This document shows, piece by piece, positions 8,396 to 16,072 of a DNA stretch of 64,000 nt. Origin of the DNA: an uncultured Alcanivorax sp. Its GTDB lineage: Bacteria; Pseudomonadota; Gammaproteobacteria; Pseudomonadales; Alcanivoracaceae. A program made the translations under genes and the position numbers. Within the stretch, counting starts at the first letter, position 1, and the number at the start of each line of letters is the position of its first letter. The stretch is taken from NCBI RefSeq assembly GCF_947258575.1, contig NZ_CAMYIV010000011.1:186001-250000 (forward strand). The letters run 5' to 3'. Under the pieces are notes generated by a model. That model was not told where the DNA came from. It did no database searches and saw only the letters and a program-made list of their open reading frames with translations.

Positions 8396-9283
8396 GTGGA
8401 AGCCGAATTTGATCTCAATGCCTTGCCCCTGTTTCTGGCCCTGGCCCGGGCTGGCAGCTTCACCGGCGCGGCGGAACGGCTGGGGTGCAACAAGAGCAAG
8501 ATCAGCCTGTCCATCAAGCGGCTGGAGCAGCGCCTGGGTGTGGCGCTGGTGACTCGCACCACCCGCCAGGTGCAACTCACCGAAGCCGGGGAGCGGCTGC
8601 TGGCCGGGCTCACGCCCCTGTTTAGCGAACTGGAAGGTCTGCTGGATCAGGTGGAGACCGACCAGCAGACCCTGCAGGGGGAGCTGCGCATTACCGCCCC
8701 GGAAGATTTCGCGGCCCAGATGGTGGCGCCGGCGGTGGTGGCCTTCAGTGAGCGTCACCCGCAATTGGAGATCGAATTACGCACCGGCGATAGCGTGGCA
8801 GACATGGTCAAAGAGGGTATCGATCTGGCCATTCGCCTGGGCTGGTTGAAGGACTCGTCCCTGCGCGCCACTCGTCTGGGGGAATTCGAGCAGTTTCTGG
8901 TGGCGTCGCCGGCGTTCATGGCAAGCCATGGGCCGGTAAGTCACCCCCGGGATCTGGCCGCCTTGCCCTGGGTGACGTTTACGCCGCTGCCGTCCCCGCT
9001 GACCTGGACCTTTTCCCGGGCAGACGAGCGTTGCACAGTACGCATGCAGGGAGCCTTGAAGGCCAATACCACGGCGGTGACCAAACAGTTGTTGCTGCAA
9101 CAGGCGGGCCTGTCGGTGCTGGCGGATTCCATTGCCGCTGACGAACTGGAGCGGGGTGGTCTGCAGCGAGTTCTGCCAGATTGGGATCTGCCCGGTGGGG
9201 GTATTTACGCGGTCTACCCGCCGGGGCGCCATACCCCGGCCAAGGTGCGGGCCTTTGTGGAATTTTTGCGCGAGCGGTTATGA
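8396..9283 (+). CDS. LysR-family transcriptional regulator
   Basis: A winged helix-turn-helix domain covers about residues 1-65 (FLALARAGSFTGAAERLG, then KISLSIKRLEQRLGVALVTR), followed by a periplasmic-binding-like effector domain of about 200 residues. Its 295 residues are a standard length. The start is GTG at 8396; an overlapping ATG at 8394 is out of frame. It probably controls the divergent NmrA-like reductase and itself. The thioredoxin-like gene begins one base after its stop and is probably translationally coupled. The effector is unknown. Confidence 0.9.
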   Translation: MEAEFDLNALPLFLALARAGSFTGAAERLGCNKSKISLSIKRLEQRLGVALVTRTTRQVQLTEAGERLLAGLTPLFSELEGLLDQVETDQQTLQGELRITAPEDFAAQMVAPAVVAFSERHPQLEIELRTGDSVADMVKEGIDLAIRLGWLKDSSLRATRLGEFEQFLVASPAFMASHGPVSHPRDLAALPWVTFTPLPSPLTWTFSRADERCTVRMQGALKANTTAVTKQLLLQQAGLSVLADSIAADELERGGLQRVLPDWDLPGGGIYAVYPPGRHTPAKVRAFVEFLRERL

Positions 9284-9284
9284 A

Positions 9285-9599
9285 ATGAGTTATGTGAAGA
9301 CCTATGAAGAGGAAACCCTCAGCCGCGACGCGGTGGCGCAACGGCCGGGCACCTGGGTCCTGGAGTTCGGCGCCAACTGGTGCGGCTACTGCATCGCCGC
9401 CCAGAAAGACATCGAAACGGTGCTGTCGCCGATGACCGAGGTGCACCACGAAAAAATTGCCGATGGCCCCGGCCGCCCCCTGGGTCGCAGCTATCGCGTC
9501 AAACTGTGGCCCACGCTGATCCTGATTCGTGACGGCAAGGAAGTGGATCGGGTAGTGCGCCCCACCAGTGCCGAACAAATCCGCCAGCTTTTCCCGTAG
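9285..9599 (+). CDS. Thioredoxin-like protein with WCGYC active site
   Basis: Small cytoplasmic thioredoxin-fold protein of 104 residues. The redox motif is in FGANWCGYC (about residues 22-30), and the conserved cis-proline loop appears as LWPTLILIRDG near residues 70-80. ATG 9285 begins one base after the LysR stop codon, so co-expression is likely. There is no signal peptide. It probably reduces disulfides or peroxidised proteins in the cytoplasm, possibly linked to the LysR/reductase locus. Confidence 0.87.
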   Translation: MSYVKTYEEETLSRDAVAQRPGTWVLEFGANWCGYCIAAQKDIETVLSPMTEVHHEKIADGPGRPLGRSYRVKLWPTLILIRDGKEVDRVVRPTSAEQIRQLFP

Positions 9600-9722
9600 G
9601 CGCGTCGCTGGCGGCGCGATTCCAGACCTGGATCAAAAGAATTTCACCACAGAGGGCACAGAGCACACAGAGAAAAACCTGTCTTTTCCTCAGTGATCTC
9701 TGTGACCTCTGTGGTAAATACG
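9596..9722. repeat. CACAGAG inverted repeat, copy 1
   Basis: CCACAGAGGGCACAGAG (9647-9663) faces CTCTGTGACCTCTGTGG (9698-9714) with one mismatch. The whole 125-base stretch, including the preceding GTCGCTGGCGG and GATCAAA, is closely similar to 62959-63085, and a diverged copy lies at 49148-49208. The rest of 9600-9892 has short REP-like pieces (for example CGCCAGTGACGCTCCTA) and no gene. Confidence 0.8.
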
Positions 9723-9892
9723 GATTTTCAGGAATTTGGGTTTATGCACTTCGTGCACCCTACGGGCCGCCCTAGCGGGCGTTACCTGCACTTCGTTCCG
9801 GTTCGCGCCGCCAGTGACGCTCCTATGATAGAAAAATAGATAATATGTACTGAAAATTCATAAAAGACCCAAGGAATGGCAGGGGAGGGAAA

Positions 9893-10126
9893 GTGAAATC
9901 GTTGGCCGCCAGGCAATTTGGCTATTTGGTGATCTCTTTTTTTGGCTTGGTGCAGGGGCTCTATTATTTTAGTGAGCCTGATGAACCATTCTCTCAGAGG
10001 AGGAGTTCTCTTTGGATCTTTGAAATGGCCCAAAATATGGGTTTTGGTTGGGTGGCGTTATTTCATTTTATCGCCGTCGGTTTTTTTATTTTCTTGCTGA
10101 TCGCGGATTCCCGAAAGAACAAATAG
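9893..10126 (+). CDS. Small membrane protein, two helices
   Basis: A 77-residue product starting at GTG 9893, directly after AGGGGAGGGA (9881-9890), a strong ribosome site. Two hydrophobic segments (YLVISFFGLVQGLYYF and GWVALFHFIAVGFFIFLLIA) predict a hairpin membrane protein with a short basic tail. Base composition is more AT-rich than its neighbours, which may point to later acquisition. Family and function are not recognised. Confidence 0.6.
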   Translation: MKSLAARQFGYLVISFFGLVQGLYYFSEPDEPFSQRRSSLWIFEMAQNMGFGWVALFHFIAVGFFIFLLIADSRKNK

Positions 10127-10143
10127 TTTCCCTTCTGGTTTCT

Positions 10144-10169
10144 GTTCGCCATGCAAGCATAGCTCCTAC
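10144..10169. repeat. Solo right arm of the TGTAGGAG repeat
   Basis: The arm reads GTTCGCCATGCAAGCATAGC then TCCTAC. It is the reverse complement of the solo arm at 6674-6701 and matches the right arm at 15958-15985. Its last bases run into the end of the MDR oxidoreductase gene. Confidence 0.75.
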
Positions 10170-11197
10170 GGTTCAACGGGGTTAGATGCTTCCAGCACAA
10201 CCTTGCCCACAGACTGCCCTGAGCGCAGCAGCGCTAAAGCTGCGTGGGCGTCTTCAAAAGCAAAGCGATGGCCCACATGGGGCGGTGGCAGGGGGATCGT
10301 CTGCAACTCCTCCAGCAGTGCCTGCATCTTGCCTTTCTGTTCCCATAACCAGATCAGGTTGAAGGCCAGCACCGAGCGGTTGCTGCTGATCATCTCCATC
10401 ACGTCGTAGCGGGGACGGCGCAGGTAGCGCCAGGCGGCTTTCAGGTAGTTGGGGCGGTTGTGGCTGGGGGTGAATTCGGCGGCGCCGAATACTACCAGCC
10501 GGCCCATGGGGTTCAAGGCGTCGAAGCTGGCGGTCTGAACCTGGCCGCCGATGGCATCCAGTACCAGGTCGAAGTGCCGTTCGTCTCGTTGCAGTTGTCC
10601 GGCAAAGTCGGCCTCGCGGACCAGCACATCCGCAAACCCTTGTTGCCGTAGCCAGGTGGCTTTCTCTTCGCTGCCCACCGTGCCGGTGGGGCGGGCGCCC
10701 AGCGCCTGTACCAGTTTCATGGCCTGCAGGCCTACGCCCCCAGCGGCGCTGTGGATCAGCACCTGCTGGTCCGCTTGCAGGGCACCAAGATGGATGAGGG
10801 CGTACCAGGCAGTCAGGGTCTGTGCCGGCCAGGCGGCGCCCTGGGCATAGTCCCAGTCTGCGGGTAGGGGGATCAGGTAATCCGCCTCGCTGTCGATAAC
10901 CGTGGTGTAGCCACCGAAGCGGGTGACGCCCATGACCCGGTCGCCCACGGTAAACCCTTGCGTCTGCTGACCGACTTCCTGTACTTCGCCGGCAAACTCC
11001 AGGCCGGGGGTAAAGGCGCCCTGGGGGGTGGCGGAATAGAGGCCAGTGAGGGCAAAGATATCGGCGAAGTTCAGGCCCACCGCATGGACTTTGACGCGCA
11101 TCTCGCTGTCCTTGAGCGGTGGCAGGGTGTTCGTGTGCAGGGTCAGCCGCGCCATATTGCCCGCGCGGGGTGTCTGCCAGTAACGAAAAGTGCCCAT
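10166..11197 (-). CDS. Zinc-independent MDR / quinone oxidoreductase-like enzyme
   Basis: Medium-chain dehydrogenase/reductase of the quinone oxidoreductase (QOR/VAT1-like) type. The N-terminal GroES-like domain contains GLNFADIFALTGLY and TPGLEFAGEV, and the NADPH site is HSAAGGVGLQAM, about residues 143-154. No zinc-ligand cysteine or histidine cluster is seen. The length of 343 residues is normal. ATG 11197 follows GGAG. Likely substrates are quinones or enones. The C-terminus overlaps a solo palindromic repeat arm by four bases. Confidence 0.88.
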   Translation of the reverse strand: MGTFRYWQTPRAGNMARLTLHTNTLPPLKDSEMRVKVHAVGLNFADIFALTGLYSATPQGAFTPGLEFAGEVQEVGQQTQGFTVGDRVMGVTRFGGYTTVIDSEADYLIPLPADWDYAQGAAWPAQTLTAWYALIHLGALQADQQVLIHSAAGGVGLQAMKLVQALGARPTGTVGSEEKATWLRQQGFADVLVREADFAGQLQRDERHFDLVLDAIGGQVQTASFDALNPMGRLVVFGAAEFTPSHNRPNYLKAAWRYLRRPRYDVMEMISSNRSVLAFNLIWLWEQKGKMQALLEELQTIPLPPPHVGHRFAFEDAHAALALLRSGQSVGKVVLEASNPVEP

Positions 11198-11256
11198 CCC
11201 TTACTCCGTCGCAAAAGCGGGAGTATGGGACGGGGAGGGGCAGAGCTCAATGGACC

Positions 11257-11700
11257 TTATTGCAGGGCCTTGTTGAGCGGCTGGTCGGCGCTGAAACGGC
11301 CACCACCGGAAATGGCCAGTGACACACTGGCGGCCAGCAAGGCCAGGCCGAACTCGTAACCGTTGTTGCTCATGAACAGGCCGTTGTCGAGGTGCACGGT
11401 GACGATAGCCACGATCATGGTGAAGGCTAGGGCCACGGCGGCCGGGCGGGTGAGCAGGCCGATCAGCAGTGCCAGGCCGCCGAGGAATTCGGCGCTACCG
11501 GCGCCCAGAGCCATCAGGTAGCCGGGTTCCAGGCCGATGGAGGCCATCCACTGGCCGGTGCCTTCCAGCCCATAGCCGCCGAACCAGCCGAACAGTTTCT
11601 GGGCGCCGTGGGCCATGAAGATGATGGCCACCGGCAGGCGCAGGGCCAGGGGGGCGAAGGTGCTGTCGGTACGGGTCAGAGAGGCAAGCAGGTTTTTCAT
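11257..11700 (-). CDS. DoxX-family membrane protein
   Basis: Four-helix inner-membrane protein of the DoxX/DoxD family (147 residues). RLPVAIIFMAHGAQKLFGWFGGYG is the usual first helix and loop, and GLALLIGLLTRPAAVALAFTMIVAI covers the central helices. AAGGA precedes the ATG. A second DoxX protein is encoded divergently at 11938, giving a head-to-head pair. Family members are linked to thiosulfate oxidation or redox balance, but the role here is unproven. Confidence 0.87.
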   Translation of the reverse strand: MKNLLASLTRTDSTFAPLALRLPVAIIFMAHGAQKLFGWFGGYGLEGTGQWMASIGLEPGYLMALGAGSAEFLGGLALLIGLLTRPAAVALAFTMIVAIVTVHLDNGLFMSNNGYEFGLALLAASVSLAISGGGRFSADQPLNKALQ

Positions 11701-11937
11701 GGGGGATCCTTTTCAATCAAGTAGCTGGTAGTGACGTGATGGGAGTATTTAATCATCAAATAAAAATGGATAAATCGAGTTTTGTTGCAGGCTTTGTCCT
11801 GATAATTCGATATGTTTGGCATGCTATCGATGAGCTTCTTGTGCGAGGGGGTATTGATTCGAGCTTGCTGGCGCTTTTCTTTTACCCGGCTAAACGGTTG
11901 AATGACGGGCAATTCGATTTCTTCACTGGGAGCAAAG

Positions 11938-12324
11938 ATGGTCAACAATCCGGATATCGGCAAGCTGGTGCTGCGTTTGACGCTGGGGTTACTGATGCTG
12001 CTGCACGGCATTAGTAAGCTGCAACATGGCGTCGGCTGGATTTCAGCGGAGCTGGCCTCTCACAATTTGCCAGGGTTCCTGGCCTATGGGGTCTTTATTG
12101 GGGAAATCATCGCCCCTTTGATGGTGATCCTGGGCGTGCATACCCGCATTGGCGCAGTGCTGATTGCCGGCAATATGCTGGTGGCCATTGTGTTGGTGCA
12201 CATGGGAGAGCTGTTTGCATTGAGCAAAACAGGAGGCTGGGCACTGGAATTACAGGGCTTTTTCCTGTTCACCGCCGTTGCGGTGTTCTTCCTCGGGGCG
12301 GGGAAGTATGCCGTCAGGAATTGA
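11938..12324 (+). CDS. DoxX-family membrane protein (divergent partner)
   Basis: A 128-residue DoxX protein starting MVNNPDIGKLVLRLTLG. ATG 11938 is chosen because GGGAG (11928-11932) lies five bases upstream; an ATG at 11902 is in frame but lacks a clear ribosome site. Helices include LTLGLLMLLHGISKL, FIGEIIAPLMVILGV and LQGFFLFTAVAVFFLGAG. It is divergent from the DoxX gene at 11257, with 237 AT-rich bases between them that probably hold both promoters. It ends before a strong bidirectional terminator. Confidence 0.85.
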   Translation: MVNNPDIGKLVLRLTLGLLMLLHGISKLQHGVGWISAELASHNLPGFLAYGVFIGEIIAPLMVILGVHTRIGAVLIAGNMLVAIVLVHMGELFALSKTGGWALELQGFFLFTAVAVFFLGAGKYAVRN

Positions 12325-12360
12325 GAGCTAAGCGAGTGTAGCCCAGCTAAGCATGTTCCA

Positions 12361-12390
12361 AGGCCGCCCCCGATCGGGGCGGCCTTTCTT
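12361..12390. terminator. Bidirectional terminator
   Basis: AGGCCGCCCC and GGGGCGGCCT form a GC-rich stem around CGATC, preceded by AA and followed by TTCTT. It lies between the converging DoxX gene and the small exported protein gene, so it can serve both. Confidence 0.8.
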
Positions 12391-12404
12391 ATTAGGGCTG
12401 GCGT

Positions 12405-12737
12405 TCAGGTGCAGTAGCGACCGTACTGGCTTAGTGCCTTGCTGCTGTGCGGGTCCACAAGATCCACCCACACCTGCATGGAAGCCTGATCCCGGGTGTT
12501 CTGCAATTTGGTGAAGTCGCCAGCGACGATATTGCCTTTCAGGGTGTCGCCCGCCTCGGGGGTGGCGCCGTCCAGTTGCTTGACCAGCACCATGCCGCCG
12601 CGAGTGTTGAGCAGCATGTATTCGCAGCTCTGACTGAGGATGACGGTAGCCTGTTGCTGGTTGGCGTGTGCTGTCTGACCGAGCAACATACAACCCGCCA
12701 GACCGGCACCGAGCAGATGCAGTTTGAGTGCTGACAT
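12405..12737 (-). CDS. Small exported protein, unknown function
   Basis: A 110-residue product with a signal peptide ending at TAHA. GGAAGGG precedes the ATG. The mature part of about 85 residues has two cysteines (SCEYM near its start and the C-terminal RYCT) that could form a disulfide. There is no lipobox and no recognised family. It faces the DoxX gene tail-to-tail across a shared terminator. Confidence 0.7.
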   Translation of the reverse strand: MSALKLHLLGAGLAGCMLLGQTAHANQQQATVILSQSCEYMLLNTRGGMVLVKQLDGATPEAGDTLKGNIVAGDFTKLQNTRDQASMQVWVDLVDPHSSKALSQYGRYCT

Positions 12738-13008
12738 GGTGATCCCTTCCTTTTTTATTGTTACACCTACACCTTACTTCGGCGCACCAGCCCAGCCTGT
12801 TGTGCAACGGCAGTAAAGCTGTAACCGGGGTGTAGTGTTTTTTTACATTCCATCGGCCTTCGATGGTGGCACAGACGATGTCACCGCAACATCATCGTTA
12901 TGTCTCTTTATGCAGTAGGGAATTCGGGCGATTAAAACCGGTTTGAGTAATAGGAAAGACATGGGTGAGTCGGAAGATGCAGGTTGGGCCAGACGTGGGA
13001 ATCAGAAA

Positions 13009-13041
13009 CAAAAAAGCCGCACCCGAAGGTGCGGCTTTTTT
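13009..13041. terminator. Bidirectional terminator after the acyl-CoA dehydrogenase pair
   Basis: GCCGCACC and GGTGCGGC form a perfect stem around CGAA, with six A before and six T after. On the minus strand it lies 26 bases after the acyl-CoA dehydrogenase stop. The rest of the 12738-13066 gap holds the promoter region of the small exported protein and nothing else that I recognise. Confidence 0.9.
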
Positions 13042-13066
13042 GTTGGCAAGACTGCCAGGAGACGGG

Positions 13067-14272
13067 TTATTTCAGCTCCTTGGAGCTCAGACCCAGTACC
13101 CGACGGGCGATAACCAGTTGCTGGATTTGCTGGGTGCCTTCGAAGATATCCAAAATCTTCGAGTCGCGAGCCCACTTTTCCAGCAGTTCGTCTTCGGTGT
13201 AGCCGATACTACCGGCCAGTTCCACGCAGCGCAGGGTGATCTGATTGCCCACTCGCCCGGCCTTGGCCTTGCAGATGGAGGCTTCCAGGGTATTGGCCTT
13301 CTTGTTGTCGGCCATCCAGGCGGCTTTCACCGCCAGCCAGTAGGCCGCTTCCCAGTCCGCTTCCATCCGGTAGATTTCGGCTTCCACCGCGGAGCAGTTG
13401 TCCACCGGTTTGCCGTAATCATAGGTCATGCTGTCCTTCAGCAATTCCTTGATGCGCTCCAGTGACGCCTTGGCACAGCCGATGGCCATGGCAGCTACCA
13501 ATGGACGGGTGTTGTCGAACGTCTCCATGACCCCGGCAAAACCCTTCTTGGTATCCACTTCCGGGCTGCCCAGCAGGTTTTCCGCCGGCACACGGCAGTC
13601 GATGAAGTTGATGGCGGCGGTGTCGGAAGCGCGAATGCCGAGCTTTTTCTCCAGACGCGCCAGCTCCATGCCCGGGGTGCCCCAATCCACGACAAAGGAT
13701 TTGATGGCTGCACGGCCCAGTTTTGGATCCAGTGATGCCCACACCACCACACAGTCAGCCCGGGAGCCTGAGGTCACATAGATCTTCTCGCCGTTCAGCA
13801 CATAGTGATCCCCGTCTTTTTTTGCGGTGGCACGAATGGCCGCAGAATCGGAGCCGCAGCTGGGTTCGGTGATGGCCATGGCGGCCCACTTGCCCTTGAA
13901 GCGCTCCAGCTGCTCGTCGTTGGCCACCGCAGCGATAGCCGCATTGCCCAGGCCCTGACGGGGCATAGCCAGTAGGAAGCCGGTATCGCCGTAGCACATT
14001 TCCATGGCACCCAGGCAAACGCCCATATTGGCGCCATTTTTGATGCTGCCGTCGTCCTGCACCTTGCCGCTACCGGTGGTGGCGGCGCCGGCGGAGTTGG
14101 CCGGGTCACCTTCGTTGAAGCCATCCAGTACCGACGCCAGCATATCCAGCTCTTTCGGATATTCGTGCTCGCCACGGTCGTACTTGCGCGAGATTGGGCG
14201 GAGGGTGCTCTGGGCCACCTGATAAGCGTTGTTGATCAGGGGTTTGAACTTCTTGGGAATTTCGATATTCAT
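13067..14272 (-). CDS. Acyl-CoA dehydrogenase (catalytically complete partner)
   Basis: FAD enzyme for the first step of beta-oxidation of an acyl-CoA. ITEPSCGSDSAAIRATA is the flavin/substrate signature, near residue 132. The C-terminal FEGTQQIQQLV carries the catalytic glutamate expected by comparison with medium-chain acyl-CoA dehydrogenase Glu376. At 401 residues it has normal length. GGAG lies before the ATG. It follows the second acyl-CoA dehydrogenase gene by 14 bases in one operon. Chain-length preference cannot be read from the sequence. Confidence 0.92.
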   Translation of the reverse strand: MNIEIPKKFKPLINNAYQVAQSTLRPISRKYDRGEHEYPKELDMLASVLDGFNEGDPANSAGAATTGSGKVQDDGSIKNGANMGVCLGAMEMCYGDTGFLLAMPRQGLGNAAIAAVANDEQLERFKGKWAAMAITEPSCGSDSAAIRATAKKDGDHYVLNGEKIYVTSGSRADCVVVWASLDPKLGRAAIKSFVVDWGTPGMELARLEKKLGIRASDTAAINFIDCRVPAENLLGSPEVDTKKGFAGVMETFDNTRPLVAAMAIGCAKASLERIKELLKDSMTYDYGKPVDNCSAVEAEIYRMEADWEAAYWLAVKAAWMADNKKANTLEASICKAKAGRVGNQITLRCVELAGSIGYTEDELLEKWARDSKILDIFEGTQQIQQLVIARRVLGLSSKELK

Positions 14273-14286
14273 GGTTGTCTCCCTCC

Positions 14287-15594
14287 TTACAGGTGCAGGC
14301 CGCCAAAGGCGACACCGATGGCACGCAGATCCCGGTACCAGCGCTCCACCGGGTATTCATGGGTGAAGCCGTGACCGCCCAGCAATTGCACGCCGTCGGT
14401 GCCGATCTTCATGGCCTTGTCCTTGACCAGGGTGCGGGCCAGGTGCGCCTCGCGCTGGAAGGACTTGCCCTGTTCGGCACGGCTGGCAGCGCGGTAGGTG
14501 AGCATGCGCATGGAATCCAGCTCGATGGCGATGTCGGCAATCATGAACGCCACTGCCTGGCGGTAACTGATCGGCTCGCCAAAGGCGGTGCGCTCGTTGC
14601 AGTAGGGCACCACATAGTCGAGCACGGACTGACAGGTGCCAATGGCAAGCGCACACCAGGCCAGGGTGCCCAGGTCCACAAAGGCACGGTAATCGAAATC
14701 ACCGTTACCCAAGCGGTTTTCCACCGGCACGCGAACATTGTCCAGCTTCAACGGACGCTGGCCGCTGGCGCGGACCCCCATGGAGGGATCATCGCCGGCG
14801 ACCAGGCCGTCGCTGCCACCTTCCACGATGAACACCCCGGGGCCGTCATCGGTCTGGGCGGCCACCAGAAAGATTTCTGCTTCGGCGGCCAGCGGCACCA
14901 GGGATTTTTCGCCGTTGAGTACATAGCTGTCACCGTCCTTTTTGGCGGTGGTCTTGAGTGCCATGGGGTCGAACAGCGGATAAGGTTCGCACACAGCGAT
15001 GGTGGCCTTGGGGGGGCTCTCTTCCGCGAAGCTGCTCAGGTACTTGTCTTGTTGTTGCGCGGTGCCCCACTGGGTGAGGGCATTGGCCACACCCATGGGA
15101 GCAAGGATGGCCACGGCCTGGCCCATGTCACCGTGGGCCAGGTCTTCGGCCACCAGCATGCTGGTCACGGTGGAGCGCTCGGTGGCGGCGCCGCCCAGGG
15201 ATTCCGGTACGGCAAAATAGTTGAGTCCCAGTTCCAGCGCCTGGGCAATCACCTCGTCGCTGGTCTTCTGGGTGGCGTCAGCTTCTTCCGCCTTGTCACG
15301 CAATACATCACGGGCAAAGGACTGCACGCTGTCGCGAATCATCTGTTGCTCGTCGGTGATGCTCAGATCGAACAGATCGCGGGTGTGGCCCGGTGCGTTC
15401 AGCCGTTCAGGCTTGTTGCCCGGGTTACTGGACTTGAAAGTGCGGGCAGTGGTGGTGAGCACCTGAAAGCCGCTTTTGGTGAGCGTGTAGGCAAGCCGTT
15501 CCACGGTCTTGCGCATGCCGATCTTGTCCAGCACTTCCGAGCTGGCCAGACGGTTAAGCGCGGTCAGCGCATAACCAACTGCATCTTTTGCCAT
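14287..15594 (-). CDS. Acyl-CoA dehydrogenase-like protein lacking the usual catalytic Glu
   Basis: Acyl-CoA dehydrogenase fold, 435 residues from ATG 15594 (GAGG upstream; a further ATG at 15627 is weaker). It has an N-terminal extension of about 75 residues. The family signature appears as CEPYPLFDPMALKTTAKKDG. Neither known catalytic glutamate site is Glu. The helix-G position (DLERL in isovaleryl-CoA dehydrogenase) reads VDLGTL (Gly309), and the C-terminal YEGT position reads AFGG (Phe430), after which the protein stops. It is first in a two-gene operon with a complete acyl-CoA dehydrogenase, so it may be a structural or regulatory partner. Confidence 0.88.
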   Translation of the reverse strand: MAKDAVGYALTALNRLASSEVLDKIGMRKTVERLAYTLTKSGFQVLTTTARTFKSSNPGNKPERLNAPGHTRDLFDLSITDEQQMIRDSVQSFARDVLRDKAEEADATQKTSDEVIAQALELGLNYFAVPESLGGAATERSTVTSMLVAEDLAHGDMGQAVAILAPMGVANALTQWGTAQQQDKYLSSFAEESPPKATIAVCEPYPLFDPMALKTTAKKDGDSYVLNGEKSLVPLAAEAEIFLVAAQTDDGPGVFIVEGGSDGLVAGDDPSMGVRASGQRPLKLDNVRVPVENRLGNGDFDYRAFVDLGTLAWCALAIGTCQSVLDYVVPYCNERTAFGEPISYRQAVAFMIADIAIELDSMRMLTYRAASRAEQGKSFQREAHLARTLVKDKAMKIGTDGVQLLGGHGFTHEYPVERWYRDLRAIGVAFGGLHL

Positions 15595-15750
15595 GAGAGT
15601 TCGCCTCGTTGTTGTGTCTATTTGCACTCGATTATGGACCGGAGGGGCTCAGTCACATTGACCAGTGTGACCGATAGGTCGGGCCAAGTGGCAACCGGGG
15701 GGCGCTGTAGACCTAGCCACAGCGGGCAGGAAAGGGTAGAGGCGGTCGGC

Positions 15751-16069
15751 TAAGAGCTACGCTCGTTTAATAGGGAAAGGCTAAAAAGCTCCTCAAGCTC
15801 TGAGATATCTACGAAGCCGCTTGTAGGAGCTATGCTTGCATGGCGAACCGCGCTTGCGCGGAAATCGACCGCAGGGCGATCAGGAACAACAGGGCTCGAC
15901 AGGTCTTTCCAGGAACAGTGGTGCCTTGGCGTTTATCTCTGTCGGCTCCCTACGCTCGGTTCGCCATGCAAGCATAGCTCCTACAGTGGCTTCCAAGATC
16001 AACGTTGCGGGCAGGGCGCTATTCGATTGGCACGGCCCAACCCGCGTTGCAGCTTGTAGCTTGCAGCTG
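15751..16069. repeat. Composite dispersed palindromic element, copy A
   Basis: About 320 bases fill nearly all of the 15595-16072 gap. Order: GAGCTACGCTCG, TCTACGAAGCC, left arm 15822-15849, a spacer with GAAATCGACCGCAGGGCGATC and GGCTCGACAGGTCT, right arm 15958-15985 (exact complement of the left), then a GCGGGCAGGG...CCCGC hairpin and an AGCTTGTAGCTTGCAGC tail. Copy B at 26210-26583 has the same order and spacer, but different arm cores. Short reading frames inside it are not convincing genes. Confidence 0.85.
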
Positions 16070-16072
16070 CCT

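Noticed and set aside
11736..12014. Possible 92-residue gene upstream of the plus-strand DoxX gene
   Set aside because: It overlaps the DoxX start in another frame and turns into low-complexity sequence there; the region is better read as the shared promoter.
14275..15753. 492-codon open frame opposite the acyl-CoA dehydrogenase-like gene
   Set aside because: Antisense to a gene with strong family signatures; its translation is histidine- and glycine-rich without domain structure.
15832..16059. Short frames inside the composite repeat at 15.8-16.1 kb
   Set aside because: They translate palindromic repeat DNA; the homologous repeat at 26.2-26.6 kb does not preserve them.
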